A DNA stretch of 64,000 nucleotides from JAFTYR01 sp964571375 (GCA_964571375.1 CAZNBL010000001.1:1-64000); one strand, 5' to 3'. Numbered from the stretch's first letter, positions 42,647-51,654 are shown. Program-made: numbers and translations. The notes: generated by a model not told the origin, from the letters alone.

Positions 42647-43897
42647 ATGAATGAAGCTGAAAACCGAATTACCGAACGTTTTCTTCGATACGTTTCCCTT
42701 GATACACAAAGCTCCGATACTTCGGAAGTTGCTCCCTCTACCGCAAAGCAGCTTGTACTTGCCGAAATGCTTCTCGAAGAATTGAAAGAATTCGGTATTG
42801 AAGATGCTCGAATCGGTTCGGGCGGTGTGGTGTATGCCTCGATTGCGGCAACAGAAGGTTGCGAAAATGCCCCTGCAATCGGATTTATTGCTCATATGGA
42901 TACTTCTCCCGATGCTTCGGGTGCCTCGGTCAAGCCGAAGGTCATTCTCTACGAGGGTGGCAATGTTGTTTTGAATGAAGAGCTCGGCATAGTGTTTTCG
43001 GCCGAGCAATTTCCGGAAATTTTGAAGTACGAAGGGCAGGAAGTTATTTTCACGGACGGTACGACTCTGCTCGGTGCTGATGATAAGGCCGGTATTGCCG
43101 CAGTGATGGAGATGGTCGCTTTCATTAAGCATCATCCGGAAGTACCTCATGCCAAACTTTGTATCGCATTTACGCCGGACGAAGAAGTCGGACGCGGAAC
43201 AGAGAACTTTGATTTAAACGAGTTCGGCGCTCAGTACGCTTATACCTTTGACGGCGGAGAATTGGGCGGTCTGGAATTTGAAAATTTCAATGCGGCGAGT
43301 GCAACGGTATCGATTCAAGGGATCGGTGTACATCCGGGGTATGCCAAAGACAAGATGATCAACGCCGTACGCTGTGCGGCTGAATTTATTGATCATCTGC
43401 CCGCAGAGATATCGCCGGAATGCACTTCGGGAAGAGAAGGATTCCTTCATCCGCATCATATTTCGGGATCGGTAACTGAGGCGGAGATTTCGATTTTGAT
43501 CCGTGATCACGATGACAAACTGTTTGAGCAGAAGAAGTCTTTATTGGAGGATGTTCTTCGTAAGATGCAGCAGAAGTACCCGAAGGCCGGCTTCACTATG
43601 AAGATTGAAGACAGTTATCGCAATATGCGCGGCTATATCGATCGGACTCCGAAGGTTCTCGAGATTGTCCGCACGGCTTATCGTGACACGGGTATTGAGC
43701 CGCGCGAAGAACCGATCAGAGGCGGAACCGACGGAGCGGCTCTTTCTGCACGCGGTTTGCCGTGTCCGAATATCTTTGCGGGCGGACTGAACTTCCACGG
43801 CATTTATGAATGTCTGCCGGTTCCGTCGCTTGTGAAATCTGCGGAGGTTGCGATTCGTCTTGCCGAACTGACAGCAAAGGTGAGTTCTCTGAAATAG
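42647..43897 (+). CDS. pepT: Peptidase T (tripeptidase)
   Basis: PepT is a cytoplasmic zinc aminopeptidase that removes the N-terminal residue from tripeptides. The 416-residue protein shows the M20 metal ligands: IAHMDTSPDA (His, Asp), TLLGADDKAGIAA (bridging Asp), FTPDEEVGRGTENF (Glu-Glu), AYTFDGGELG, and the C-terminal FAGGLNFHGIYECLPV (His). Length matches PepT. In E. coli the gene is FNR-induced; I found no FNR box here. The start is set by gcaggaga 8 bp upstream. Confidence 0.94.
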   Translation: MNEAENRITERFLRYVSLDTQSSDTSEVAPSTAKQLVLAEMLLEELKEFGIEDARIGSGGVVYASIAATEGCENAPAIGFIAHMDTSPDASGASVKPKVILYEGGNVVLNEELGIVFSAEQFPEILKYEGQEVIFTDGTTLLGADDKAGIAAVMEMVAFIKHHPEVPHAKLCIAFTPDEEVGRGTENFDLNEFGAQYAYTFDGGELGGLEFENFNAASATVSIQGIGVHPGYAKDKMINAVRCAAEFIDHLPAEISPECTSGREGFLHPHHISGSVTEAEISILIRDHDDKLFEQKKSLLEDVLRKMQQKYPKAGFTMKIEDSYRNMRGYIDRTPKVLEIVRTAYRDTGIEPREEPIRGGTDGAALSARGLPCPNIFAGGLNFHGIYECLPVPSLVKSAEVAIRLAELTAKVSSLK

Positions 43898-44040
43898 ACG
43901 TCTGTGGCTCAAATCTGAGTGCATTTCTTATAGTGAAACTAGCTTTTGTAAAGGGGAGGTTATAAAATCTCCCGAATAGAAATTCGAGATCTATGGGGAA
44001 GGGCGTCATAACACAACAATTCGCCCGTTCATAGAAATAG

Positions 44041-44072
44041 GGACCGGCCTACTCACAACCGGTCTTTGTTTT
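44041..44072 (+). terminator. Hairpin with T-run before the Tat flavoprotein gene
   Basis: GACCGG (44042-44047) pairs with CCGGTC (44059-44064), followed by TTTGTTTT. It lies 144 bp past pepT and 30 bp before the next start codon. It may end pepT transcription or attenuate the flavoprotein gene. A weaker stem GGGAG/CTCCC lies near 43955-43974. Confidence 0.5.
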
Positions 44073-44101
44073 GTAATTTTTATAACAAGGAGATTAAAAA
44101 A

Positions 44102-45598
44102 ATGACGCAGAACATGAGTCGTCGGGGATTGATCAAAACTTCCCTCGTCGGTACGTTGGCTGCCGGTGCATCTTCTGTAGCCTTCGCAAAGGGAAGCGAA
44201 GCTGCGGCAGACGGTATCAACGGTGTTTACGATGTCATCGTACTCGGTGCCGGTCCTGCCGGCTTGGTTACCGCCATTACAGCTAAAGAAAACGGCGCTA
44301 AGAAAGTAGTCGTATTTGAAAAGCGCGACCGTCCTGACGGAAACGCTATTTATGCGCTCGGTTCCGTTTGCGGCTGGGGCACACGTCATCAGAAAGAGCA
44401 GGGTATCGAAGATACTGCCGATGCTTTCTACGCCATGATGATGGATGTATCCAAGCAGATGGGCGACAAGGCTTTAAACCGTACCTACACAGACAATATT
44501 TCCGCTGCTATCGACTGGCTCGAAGCCGAATGCGACGTTAAGTTCGGCAAGATCAAGCCGATGCCGTATCCTCGTCTCGGCAGAACCTGCCGTGTTCAGG
44601 GAAAGACTCCGGGTATGACCGGCGGCGGTCAGCTCGTTCAGGATTTGCTTGCCAAGGCCGCTAAGGTCGGCGTTGAAGTCCGATATCAGCATAAGGCTGT
44701 CGAGCTCCTGCATAACGACAAGCAGGAAGTGACAGGCGTGAAGATTCAGACTCCGGAAGGTACAGAAAAGTATCTTTCCAAGGGCGGTGTAGCAATCGCT
44801 ACAGGCGGCTTCTCCGCCAACCCCGAAATGGTCGACCGTTATATCGGCGGCTGGGCTACCCGTATGGTTCTTCGCGGTTCCAAGTCCACCACAGGTGAAA
44901 ACATTTCGCTTTGCATGCCGCTCTATGCGAAGTTCGTCAATATGGACCAGTTCCACAGCGGTCCGATTGTCGGTGAAACACATGTGAATCCGGCCGACGT
45001 TCTTAATTCCGGTTACGGTATCCAGGTCGGTACCGACGGTCGCCGTTACATGGACGAAAACAACACCTATGTGGTCAAGGCCCGTACAACTGCTCAGAGA
45101 ACGCTCGACAACCGTGCTTACGCTATTGTTGACGCCGACTGCTCTGTAATCGATAAGGTAATTGCCAAGTACGATCGTCTCAACAGCCCGTACGGCAAGG
45201 CCGATACGATCGAAGAGCTCTGCAAGCAGGTCAATCTTCCTGCAGATCGCGTCAAGAAGGCTGTTGATCAGTACAACCAGGCTCTTAAGGACAATAAGCT
45301 CGAGGAGATGAATCCTCCGTGCACCTACAAGAAGCCGCATCCTATCGTGAAGACTCCGTTCTATGCAGTTCCGCTTCAGGGCGGCATGACTGCAACATTC
45401 GGCGGTCCGCTCATCAATACCAAGGCTGAAGTTCAGAAGCTTGACGGCGGCTCGATTCCGGGTCTTTACGCAGTCGGCAACTCTAACGGCGGTATTTTCT
45501 TCTTTAACTACGCAGGCGGTGCTCAGCTCGGTGCTGCAGCTGTCTTCGGACGCATTGCAGGCCGTGAAATGGCAGAACGCGCCAATGTCGCTAAGTAA
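44102..45598 (+). CDS. Tat-exported FAD-dependent reductase, flavocytochrome c-like flavoprotein subunit
   Basis: The 498-residue protein starts at 44102 behind aaggagatt. It has a twin-arginine signal (SRRGLIKTSLVGTLAAGASS, then AFA). An FAD-binding domain follows (DVIVLGAGPAGLVTAITAKENG, then VVFEKRDRPDG). The C-terminal end (IPGLYAVGNSNGGIFFFNYA, then GAAAVFGRIAGREMA) completes the FAD site. Folding partners are fumarate reductase/urocanate reductase/ketosteroid dehydrogenase relatives. Key fumarate-binding residues are missing: the TRD arginine position reads Tyr (DENNTYVVKA), HHTMGG reads MTATFGG, and GANRLGG reads FNYAGGA. So the substrate is probably not fumarate. The cytochrome gene follows directly, so the two should form a periplasmic reductase. 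Substrate unknown. Confidence 0.85.
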   Translation: MTQNMSRRGLIKTSLVGTLAAGASSVAFAKGSEAAADGINGVYDVIVLGAGPAGLVTAITAKENGAKKVVVFEKRDRPDGNAIYALGSVCGWGTRHQKEQGIEDTADAFYAMMMDVSKQMGDKALNRTYTDNISAAIDWLEAECDVKFGKIKPMPYPRLGRTCRVQGKTPGMTGGGQLVQDLLAKAAKVGVEVRYQHKAVELLHNDKQEVTGVKIQTPEGTEKYLSKGGVAIATGGFSANPEMVDRYIGGWATRMVLRGSKSTTGENISLCMPLYAKFVNMDQFHSGPIVGETHVNPADVLNSGYGIQVGTDGRRYMDENNTYVVKARTTAQRTLDNRAYAIVDADCSVIDKVIAKYDRLNSPYGKADTIEELCKQVNLPADRVKKAVDQYNQALKDNKLEEMNPPCTYKKPHPIVKTPFYAVPLQGGMTATFGGPLINTKAEVQKLDGGSIPGLYAVGNSNGGIFFFNYAGGAQLGAAAVFGRIAGREMAERANVAK

Positions 45599-45612
45599 TG
45601 GAGGAGAAAATC

Positions 45613-45945
45613 ATGAAGAAATTATTGATTGCCAGCGCATCTTTTGTTCTCGGTATGGCTGTTTCTTTCTCTGCCGTTGCTGCAGATAAGACTCTCGGCG
45701 AACGACACGGTCCGGCATGGCCTAAGAGCACAAACGGTTATGTGACCAAGGCACAGTGCATGCAGTGCCACGGCGATTACGAAAAGCTCGGTAATCAGAC
45801 AGAAGGTCTGATGCCGAACCCGCATCGTTCTCACCTCGGTCAGGTCGACTGCCAGGAATGTCACAAGCCGACAGCAGCTAAGCCGGAAGTTATGTGCAAC
45901 CAGTGCCATAAGTTTGAAATCAAACCGGTAGCAAAGAAGAACTGA
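45613..45945 (+). CDS. Periplasmic three-haem cytochrome c
   Basis: This 110-residue protein has a Sec signal (KKLLIASASFVLGMAVSFSA, then VAA) and three CxxCH haem motifs: CMQCH (about 49), CQECH (about 82), CNQCH (about 96). It resembles the cytochrome domain of flavocytochromes c and would pass electrons from the quinol pool to a flavoprotein. ATG 45613 follows ggaggag; the in-frame ATG at 45598 overlaps the previous stop and lacks a site. It lies between two flavoproteins that carry no haem domain and could serve both. Confidence 0.88.
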   Translation: MKKLLIASASFVLGMAVSFSAVAADKTLGERHGPAWPKSTNGYVTKAQCMQCHGDYEKLGNQTEGLMPNPHRSHLGQVDCQECHKPTAAKPEVMCNQCHKFEIKPVAKKN

Positions 45946-45973
45946 TAATCGTCCTTCTTAAATAAGTGCGCGG

Positions 45974-46010
45974 CCTGCCGATGCTTTTTGCATCGGCAGG
46001 TCTTTTTTTT
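45974..46010 (+). terminator. Terminator after the cytochrome gene
   Basis: CCTGCCGATGC (45974-45984) pairs with GCATCGGCAGG (45990-46000), followed by TCTTTTTTTT. Very strong. Confidence 0.95.
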
Positions 46011-46031
46011 GCAGTGCAGAAAACAAAAGAA

Positions 46032-46069
46032 AACACACCCGAAACTTCGTACTCGAAGCCGGGTGTGTT
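46032..46069 (-). terminator. Terminator of the fumarate-reductase-type gene
   Basis: AACACACCCG (46032-46041) and CGGGTGTGTT (46060-46069) form a 10-bp stem with a T-rich tail on the minus strand (TTCTTTTGTTTT). It closes the convergent flavoprotein gene. Confidence 0.9.
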
Positions 46070-46111
46070 TCAGAGGGCTCTTAAGCCCTCTTCGGACTCA
46101 GAAACTGCTAA

Positions 46112-47548
46112 TTATTTGGCAGCAGGCTTTTCACCGCGGGGAATGATGACGCCCGTGGGATTTTCAGCAGCGTTCTTACCTGCGATACGACCGAATGTCA
46201 CGATATCAGCCATAGCGTTGCCGCCGAGACGGTTTGCACCGTGGACACCGCCTGTGACTTCACCGGCAGCGAAGAGACCCGGAATGACGTGACCGTTGGT
46301 ATCAAGTACCTGTGCTTGTGTATTGATACGCAGACCGCCCATTGTGTGGTGAACGGCCGGTGTGACCATAACTGCATAGTACGGAGCTTCTGTCAGGGGA
46401 CGCGGCATGTCGGCGCGACCGAACTGATCATCTTTATTGGCAGCCTGGAACTTGGCGTACTGAGCCAGAGTTGCTTTCAGATTGCCTGCATTGATGGAAA
46501 GCTTCTTGGCGAGTTCATCAGCATCCTTGCCTTCTGTGACAAGACCTGTCTTGATGTACTTTTCAATAGCCTTCAGGCTCTTGCGTACGTCGTTGTCGAA
46601 GAGCAGGAATGCAACCTTACCTTCCTGCTGCAGTTCGGCAGCAGAAACAACGTCGCGAGTCTGCAATTCGTTGATGAAGCGCTTACCGTCCTTGTTGACC
46701 AGGATGGCACCGTTGCCGCGGACAGCTTCAGTAATCATTTCACCGTTATTCGGGACCACGGTCGGATGAGTCTGAATCTGTTCCATGTCAACAGTTGCGG
46801 CGCCAGCTGCTGTACCGAGAGTGATACCGTCACCGGTTGCGCCGGAGTGGTTTGTTGTGCCGAAACCGTTGAGTTTGGGATTGATCTTGGTGAGCAGTTC
46901 CTGATTTGCACCGAAACCGCCGGCAGCGATCACAACAGCCTTGGTATCGATAGTAACGAGACCGTGCTTGCGATCCTTGTACTGAACACCGACGACCTTA
47001 CCGTCTTTGACGACCAGCTTTTCGGCCTTGGCCATACGGCGTACGTCGATCTTACGGTCGGTAGAAGCGTTAACAAGGGTCTTAACAACTTCAGCGCCGA
47101 CGAAGCCGCCGCCTGTAGGACGGTGAGAACGCTTGTTGGTAGCGCCGGCCATCATGCCGACGTCATGGAGGTCACCGCCGAGGCCGTTGATGAAGTCAAC
47201 GGATGCTGCGGCATTGTCAGCGAGAACATGAACGAGGTCGGGGTTGTTGAGATACTTACCGCCCTTCATTGTGTCCTTGAAGTGAGTTTCAACGCTGTCC
47301 TTGATTCCGAGCTTTGCCTGTACGCTGGATTCAGCTGCGTTCAAGCCGCCTGCTGCGCGGTTGGTGTTGCCGCCGAGGTAAGCCATTTTTTCAAGAACGA
47401 TAACCTTCTTGCCGAGGTCATGAGCTGTAACGGCTGCAGAAAGACCGGCGCCGCCGGCACCGATGACGACAACATCAGCCTGATCGGCAGCCATTGCGGG
47501 AACTGCAAACAGGGCGGACACCATGGAAGCCAAAAGTACTTTTTTCAT
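46112..47548 (-). CDS. Periplasmic flavocytochrome c-type fumarate reductase flavoprotein subunit
   Basis: The 478-residue protein has a Sec signal (KKVLLASMVSALFAVPAMAA) and an FAD domain (DVVVIGAGGAGLSAAVTAHD). All residues used for fumarate in Shewanella-type enzymes are present: QTHPT (His), ITEAVRGNGA (Thr-Glu), NELQTRD (catalytic Arg), VHHTMGG (His), and GANRLGG (substrate Arg). It therefore probably reduces fumarate or a close analogue. No haem domain is fused, so electrons must come from a separate cytochrome; the three-haem cytochrome at 45613-45945 is the nearest. Start is behind aaggagattt. Confidence 0.9.
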   Translation of the reverse strand: MKKVLLASMVSALFAVPAMAADQADVVVIGAGGAGLSAAVTAHDLGKKVIVLEKMAYLGGNTNRAAGGLNAAESSVQAKLGIKDSVETHFKDTMKGGKYLNNPDLVHVLADNAAASVDFINGLGGDLHDVGMMAGATNKRSHRPTGGGFVGAEVVKTLVNASTDRKIDVRRMAKAEKLVVKDGKVVGVQYKDRKHGLVTIDTKAVVIAAGGFGANQELLTKINPKLNGFGTTNHSGATGDGITLGTAAGAATVDMEQIQTHPTVVPNNGEMITEAVRGNGAILVNKDGKRFINELQTRDVVSAAELQQEGKVAFLLFDNDVRKSLKAIEKYIKTGLVTEGKDADELAKKLSINAGNLKATLAQYAKFQAANKDDQFGRADMPRPLTEAPYYAVMVTPAVHHTMGGLRINTQAQVLDTNGHVIPGLFAAGEVTGGVHGANRLGGNAMADIVTFGRIAGKNAAENPTGVIIPRGEKPAAK

Positions 47549-47834
47549 TCGAAATCTCCTTGTGTTTTTTTTATCTAGGCAAGTTAGTTACTTTATGCTT
47601 TTTAAATTGAATAATCCATAAATCGATTCAGTTATTTCCCGAATTTTCTTCAGGCTGAAAATATAGATAAGACGAGCTTTGAGAGGAAATTAACTGTACT
47701 GCCTGAAGCGCAAAATCAATTTGCGGAAAAATCACTTAAATTTTTCTCGGAGATGCCCGGATAGGGCATATAGAAGTGCCGGCGGGTTTAATATAACGAT
47801 AATCCTCAAACCCCTATTAGTTATAAGAAAAGAC

Positions 47835-49514
47835 ATGAGCTGGCTAACGACATTACTGACTGATCCTCAGTCATTCAGTCACAGTTTCCTTGTGTTCACC
47901 CTGGTGATTTCGCTGGGCCTGTATTTCGGACACCTGCGCTACAAAGGTATTTCCCTCGGTGCAACCTGTGTACTGTTTGTCGGCCTGATTGCAAGTTACG
48001 CCGGTATCAAAGTCGATCCCGGTCTTTTAGGCTTTATGCGTAATTTCGGCCTGGTGCTTTTCGTCTTTTTTATCGGTCTTCAGGTCGGTCCTTCATTTTT
48101 TGCCACATTCAGAAGCGGCGGCGTCCGCCTGAACTGTTTGATGATCGGCATTGTGGTGATCGATCTGATTCTGACGGTCGCTCTTTATTTTCTGTTTTCC
48201 GATCACATCAGTTTTGCTCAGACCTTAGGGGTTCTTTTCGGTGCCGTTACCAGTACGCCCGGTCTCGGTGCGGCGCAGGAAGCACTTGCCGCCGCCGGCA
48301 ATAATACGGACATTGCCGTGGGGTACGCCTGCGCCTATCCGTTTGCAATTTTGGCCATGATGGGCGTGATTATTCTGCTCAAGACCATTTTTCGCGTGGA
48401 TCTGGCAAGCGAAGACGCCAAGTGGGAAGCGGCTCAGAAAGAGCGTAATCGCGCACCGATTTATTACCATCTGACAGCAACCAACAAGGCTCTTGACGGT
48501 CTGACACTGAGAGAAATTCGTGACATTATCGGCCGCCCCTTTATTTGTTCCCGCGCGATGCACGACGGCGAGGTAAGCAGTCCGAACGCCAACAGTCTGA
48601 TTCATGTCGGAGACAAACTTCGTATCGTTTCGAATCCTGAGCACAAACTTGCGATTATCGCTTTCTGCGGTGAAGAAGATATGACGATCGACCTGGCTTC
48701 GAAGCATTCACCGCTGATTTCCCGTTCGATTCTTGTAACGGAAGAAAAGATGAACGGTCATCGAATCGATGACCTGCACCTGAGCCGATTTGACGGTGTG
48801 AACATTACCCGAGTCACGCGTGCCGGTGTTACGTTCTTCCCGTATAACAGTCTGCGTCTGCAGCTCGGTGACGTTCTTTACTGCGTCGGTCCGCAGAATG
48901 CGGTATCCCGTCTTTCCGCATTGATGGGCAACCGTGAAAAGCAGCTGGAACGTCCGAATGTGATGGCGATTTTTGCCGGTATTGCGCTCGGTATTTTTAT
49001 GGGCGCTATTCCGATCACATTCCCCGGTATTTCGGTACCGATTCAGCTCGGTTTGGCTGGCGGCTCTCTGATTGCAGCTATTCTTCTCGGCTATTTCGGT
49101 CCGCGCTTCCATTTGGTGACCTATACCACGAACTCGGCCAATCTGATGCTTCGCGAATGGGGACAAACGTTCTTCCTGGCTTCCATCGGTCTGAGTGCAG
49201 GCGTTCAGTTCTTCGATGCATTTTTGAACGGTCAGGGATTCTTGTTTGTTGCGATCGGTGTGCCGATTTCCGTGCTGCCGATGCTGATCGTCGGTATCTT
49301 TGCCCGCAAGGTGATGAAATTCAATTTCCACACAATTGCGGGGCTTATTGCCGGTAGTGCAACCAATACAGCGCTTCTCGGATTTGTCTCGAGTCTTTCG
49401 AACAAGAGTACCGGTGTCGTGGCGTACTCTTCGGTTTATCCGCTTGCGATGTTCCTGCGTATTCTTTCCGGTCAGATTCTGATTATGCTGTTCTGGCCGC
49501 TGTTTGCCGGTTAA
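47835..49514 (+). CDS. AspT/YidE-YbjL family exchanger
   Basis: Members of this family exchange amino acids or dicarboxylates, such as aspartate for alanine in AspT. I start it at 47835 (MSWLTTLLTDPQ); an upstream frame of 38 codons is not protein-like. The 559-residue protein has two membrane halves of about five helices each, with the repeated signature (GVLFGAVTSTPGLGAAQEAL in the first, AGLIAGSATNTALLGFVSSL in the second). Two soluble TrkA-C-type domains lie between (about 210-370). The upstream spacer 47549-47834 (286 bp) holds the divergent gene starts; I see no clear operator. It may import substrate for, or export product of, the neighbouring reductases. Confidence 0.85.
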   Translation: MSWLTTLLTDPQSFSHSFLVFTLVISLGLYFGHLRYKGISLGATCVLFVGLIASYAGIKVDPGLLGFMRNFGLVLFVFFIGLQVGPSFFATFRSGGVRLNCLMIGIVVIDLILTVALYFLFSDHISFAQTLGVLFGAVTSTPGLGAAQEALAAAGNNTDIAVGYACAYPFAILAMMGVIILLKTIFRVDLASEDAKWEAAQKERNRAPIYYHLTATNKALDGLTLREIRDIIGRPFICSRAMHDGEVSSPNANSLIHVGDKLRIVSNPEHKLAIIAFCGEEDMTIDLASKHSPLISRSILVTEEKMNGHRIDDLHLSRFDGVNITRVTRAGVTFFPYNSLRLQLGDVLYCVGPQNAVSRLSALMGNREKQLERPNVMAIFAGIALGIFMGAIPITFPGISVPIQLGLAGGSLIAAILLGYFGPRFHLVTYTTNSANLMLREWGQTFFLASIGLSAGVQFFDAFLNGQGFLFVAIGVPISVLPMLIVGIFARKVMKFNFHTIAGLIAGSATNTALLGFVSSLSNKSTGVVAYSSVYPLAMFLRILSGQILIMLFWPLFAG

Positions 49515-49535
49515 ATCGGAGATAAACAGTTAGTA

Positions 49536-49559
49536 AAGCCGCCCGAGGGCGGCTTTTTC
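49536..49559 (+). terminator. Terminator after the AspT-family gene
   Basis: AAGCCGCCC (49536-49544) pairs with GGGCGGCTT (49547-49555), then TTTT. Confidence 0.88.
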
Positions 49560-49622
49560 GTTATCAGGATTTTTATTGATTGCGGCAGTCTGCGTATTGC
49601 CGGCCGTACGGAGCGGGTTCTC

Positions 49623-49660
49623 AAAAAAAAATCGGCCCGTTCGAATTCTCGAACGGGCCG
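49623..49660 (-). terminator. Terminator of the AGCS symporter gene
   Basis: CGGCCCGTTCGA (49633-49644) pairs with TCGAACGGGCCG (49649-49660); on the minus strand it is followed by nine T (49623-49631 as A on the plus strand). A strong terminator for the gene ending at 49682. Confidence 0.95.
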
Positions 49661-49681
49661 AATGCCGTTAATCAGCGTTCA

Positions 49682-51073
49682 TTACTTGAACTTGGCAGCA
49701 CGCTTGCCGCGGTAAAGCTTCGGAGGAGGCAGACCGTATTCGAAAGCATGGAAGGCCTTTTCAACAACTTTGGTAAGTGCAATCAAAGCGATAAGGTTCG
49801 GAAGAACCATCAGGCCGTTGAAGAAGTCTGCAAGTTCCCAAACCAGATTGACCTGAAGGTAGGAGCCGAGAGCGAGGAAGCAGAGTACTGACATGCGATA
49901 GATACCGACCCAGCGCACGCCGAAAAGGTACTTTACGTTCTGTTCGCCGAAGAAACACCAGCCGATGATGGTGGAGAAGGCGAAGAAGAAGAGACAGACA
50001 GCGACGAAAGGCATACCGTATTCGCCTAAGCCGAGCGTGAAGGCTTTCTGAGTCAGGGCGATACCGGTCGTGTGACCGTCGATAGCACCGGTTGTAAAGA
50101 TCACAAAGGCTGTGATGTTCAGTACGATGAAGGTATCGATGAATACGCCGACAATAGCAACCAAACCCTGATGAATCGGATCACGCACTTTGGCAAGCGC
50201 ATGAGCGTGCGGGGTCGAACCCATACCGGCTTCGTTAGAGAAAAGACCGCGGGCAACACCGTATCGGATAGCTTCCTTGACGCTCGCACCGATCACGCCG
50301 CCTGTAGCAGCTTCCGGATTGAAGGCGCCGATGAAAACCATCTTGATGGCAGGGATGATTTGATCGTAGTTGGCGAAGATTACAAACATGCCGCCGAGCA
50401 TATAGACGAAAGCCATGAGCGGAACGAGTTTTTCTGTGGTGGAAGCAAGACGCTTAACACCGCCGAAGAGCACGAAACCGGCAAGCAGTACGACAACGAC
50501 GCCGGCTACGTAGTAGGGAACGCCGAAAGCGGACTGGAATGCTTCGGAAATCGAATTGGACTGCACCATATTGCCGATGAAGCCCAGAGCGATGATGATC
50601 GAAAATGAGAAGAAGTAAGCGAGCGGCTTGCTGCCGAGGCCTTGCGAGATGTAGTAAGCGGGGCCCCCGGTGATATGACCGTCTTTACCGCGGATACGAT
50701 AGATCTGTGCGAGTACGGCTTCCACGAAGATAGTTGCCATACCGAAGAAGGCGGCAATCCACATCCAGAAGATGGCGCCGGGACCGCCGAGAGCGATCGC
50801 GGTTGCGACACCGGCTAAGTTACCGGTACCGACCTGTGCGGCAACAGCAGTGGTAAGCGACTGGAAGGAACTCATCCCTTCCTTGTCGGCCTTTATGCCG
50901 AATGCACCTGTGCCCTTAAAAACAAAGCGGAAAGCGAGAACCAGGTGTCTGAGCTGTACAAAGCGCAGACGCCATGTGAAATAGATGCCGGTACCGACAA
51001 GCAGCGGAATAAGGCAGTAAACGCCCCATAGCACGCTGTTGGCGTTGGCAACGAGTTGAGCAAATTCATTCAT
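49682..51073 (-). CDS. Alanine/glycine:cation symporter (AGCS family)
   Basis: AGCS proteins import alanine or glycine with Na+. I start it at 51073 (MNEFAQLVANANS) behind aggaag; 12 earlier codons lack a site. The 463-residue protein has about eleven membrane helices. Family motifs are GTGNLAGVATAIALGGPGAIFWMW (about 83-106) and RGLFSNEAGMGSTPHAHA (about 276-293). Its terminator separates it from the AspT-family gene. Together with that gene it gives two alanine-linked transport steps. Confidence 0.92.
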   Translation of the reverse strand: MNEFAQLVANANSVLWGVYCLIPLLVGTGIYFTWRLRFVQLRHLVLAFRFVFKGTGAFGIKADKEGMSSFQSLTTAVAAQVGTGNLAGVATAIALGGPGAIFWMWIAAFFGMATIFVEAVLAQIYRIRGKDGHITGGPAYYISQGLGSKPLAYFFSFSIIIALGFIGNMVQSNSISEAFQSAFGVPYYVAGVVVVLLAGFVLFGGVKRLASTTEKLVPLMAFVYMLGGMFVIFANYDQIIPAIKMVFIGAFNPEAATGGVIGASVKEAIRYGVARGLFSNEAGMGSTPHAHALAKVRDPIHQGLVAIVGVFIDTFIVLNITAFVIFTTGAIDGHTTGIALTQKAFTLGLGEYGMPFVAVCLFFFAFSTIIGWCFFGEQNVKYLFGVRWVGIYRMSVLCFLALGSYLQVNLVWELADFFNGLMVLPNLIALIALTKVVEKAFHAFEYGLPPPKLYRGKRAAKFK

Positions 51074-51245
51074 GTTTTTCTTCCTGTTTGCAGAATCGGC
51101 TCCGAGCAAGCCTCCGTGAGACAGGCAAGGCTTCTTCTGCTAGGTTGAGAGGGTTGCAACAATATGTTGCAGGCCTAAAGGTTATCGGAAAAACAGGACG
51201 ATAAAAGGAATTTGCATAGAGATTTCTCCCCGAACTATCCCTAAG

Positions 51246-51572
51246 TCAAGCGATTGTTGCGTCAGACAGCACCATCAGACAGCCCGCTGCAAGTACACAA
51301 CCGAGAATAACCGGGATGTTGGAGAGCATGCTTTTACCGGTTTTGCCGTAGAGCCAGTAGCCGGCCATCGGTCCTAAAAACAGAAACATCGGGACCAATC
51401 CGAGCATGCGGTATTCCCAGACCATCGGGTCGGGTTTGGCTCCTAGCCATTGCAAAGATGCTAAAAGAGCAACGGCAAAAACAGCGCCGTTAGGTACGAC
51501 CCAAATCCAGGGACGGCGACTCTGAAAGCGAAGCAAAACAACGAGAATCAGGACGGCAACAATTTCCAGCAT
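51246..51572 (-). CDS. Small hydrophobic membrane protein of unknown function
   Basis: I do not recognise this 108-residue protein. It has four hydrophobic stretches (about 2-16, 22-45, 56-74, 84-104), separated by short charged loops (RFQSRRPW, AKPDPMVWEYR, YGKTGKS). There is no signal cleavage site. It stands 172 bp upstream of the AGCS symporter on the same strand and may be co-transcribed. A Fur-controlled RNA unit ends 80-120 bp upstream of it. It is read as a coding region because it is hydrophobic throughout and has a proper start, though the ribosome binding site is weak. Confidence 0.55.
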   Translation of the reverse strand: MLEIVAVLILVVLLRFQSRRPWIWVVPNGAVFAVALLASLQWLGAKPDPMVWEYRMLGLVPMFLFLGPMAGYWLYGKTGKSMLSNIPVILGCVLAAGCLMVLSDATIA

Positions 51573-51654
51573 GAGGGGTTCGATTGGGAAGTAAATAGGA
51601 AAGACGCCATTATGGCCGAATAAAGACGGCTTTGAGCAAATCGGTACTGCGGAT

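Noticed and set aside
46241..47578. A 445-codon plus-strand frame over the fumarate-reductase-type gene
   Set aside because: Antisense shadow; the minus-strand protein has a signal peptide and complete active site.
51074..51245. Glycine riboswitch before the AGCS symporter
   Set aside because: I looked for the conserved glycine-aptamer segments, since such genes often carry them. Only short hairpins such as GCAACA/TGTTGC were found.
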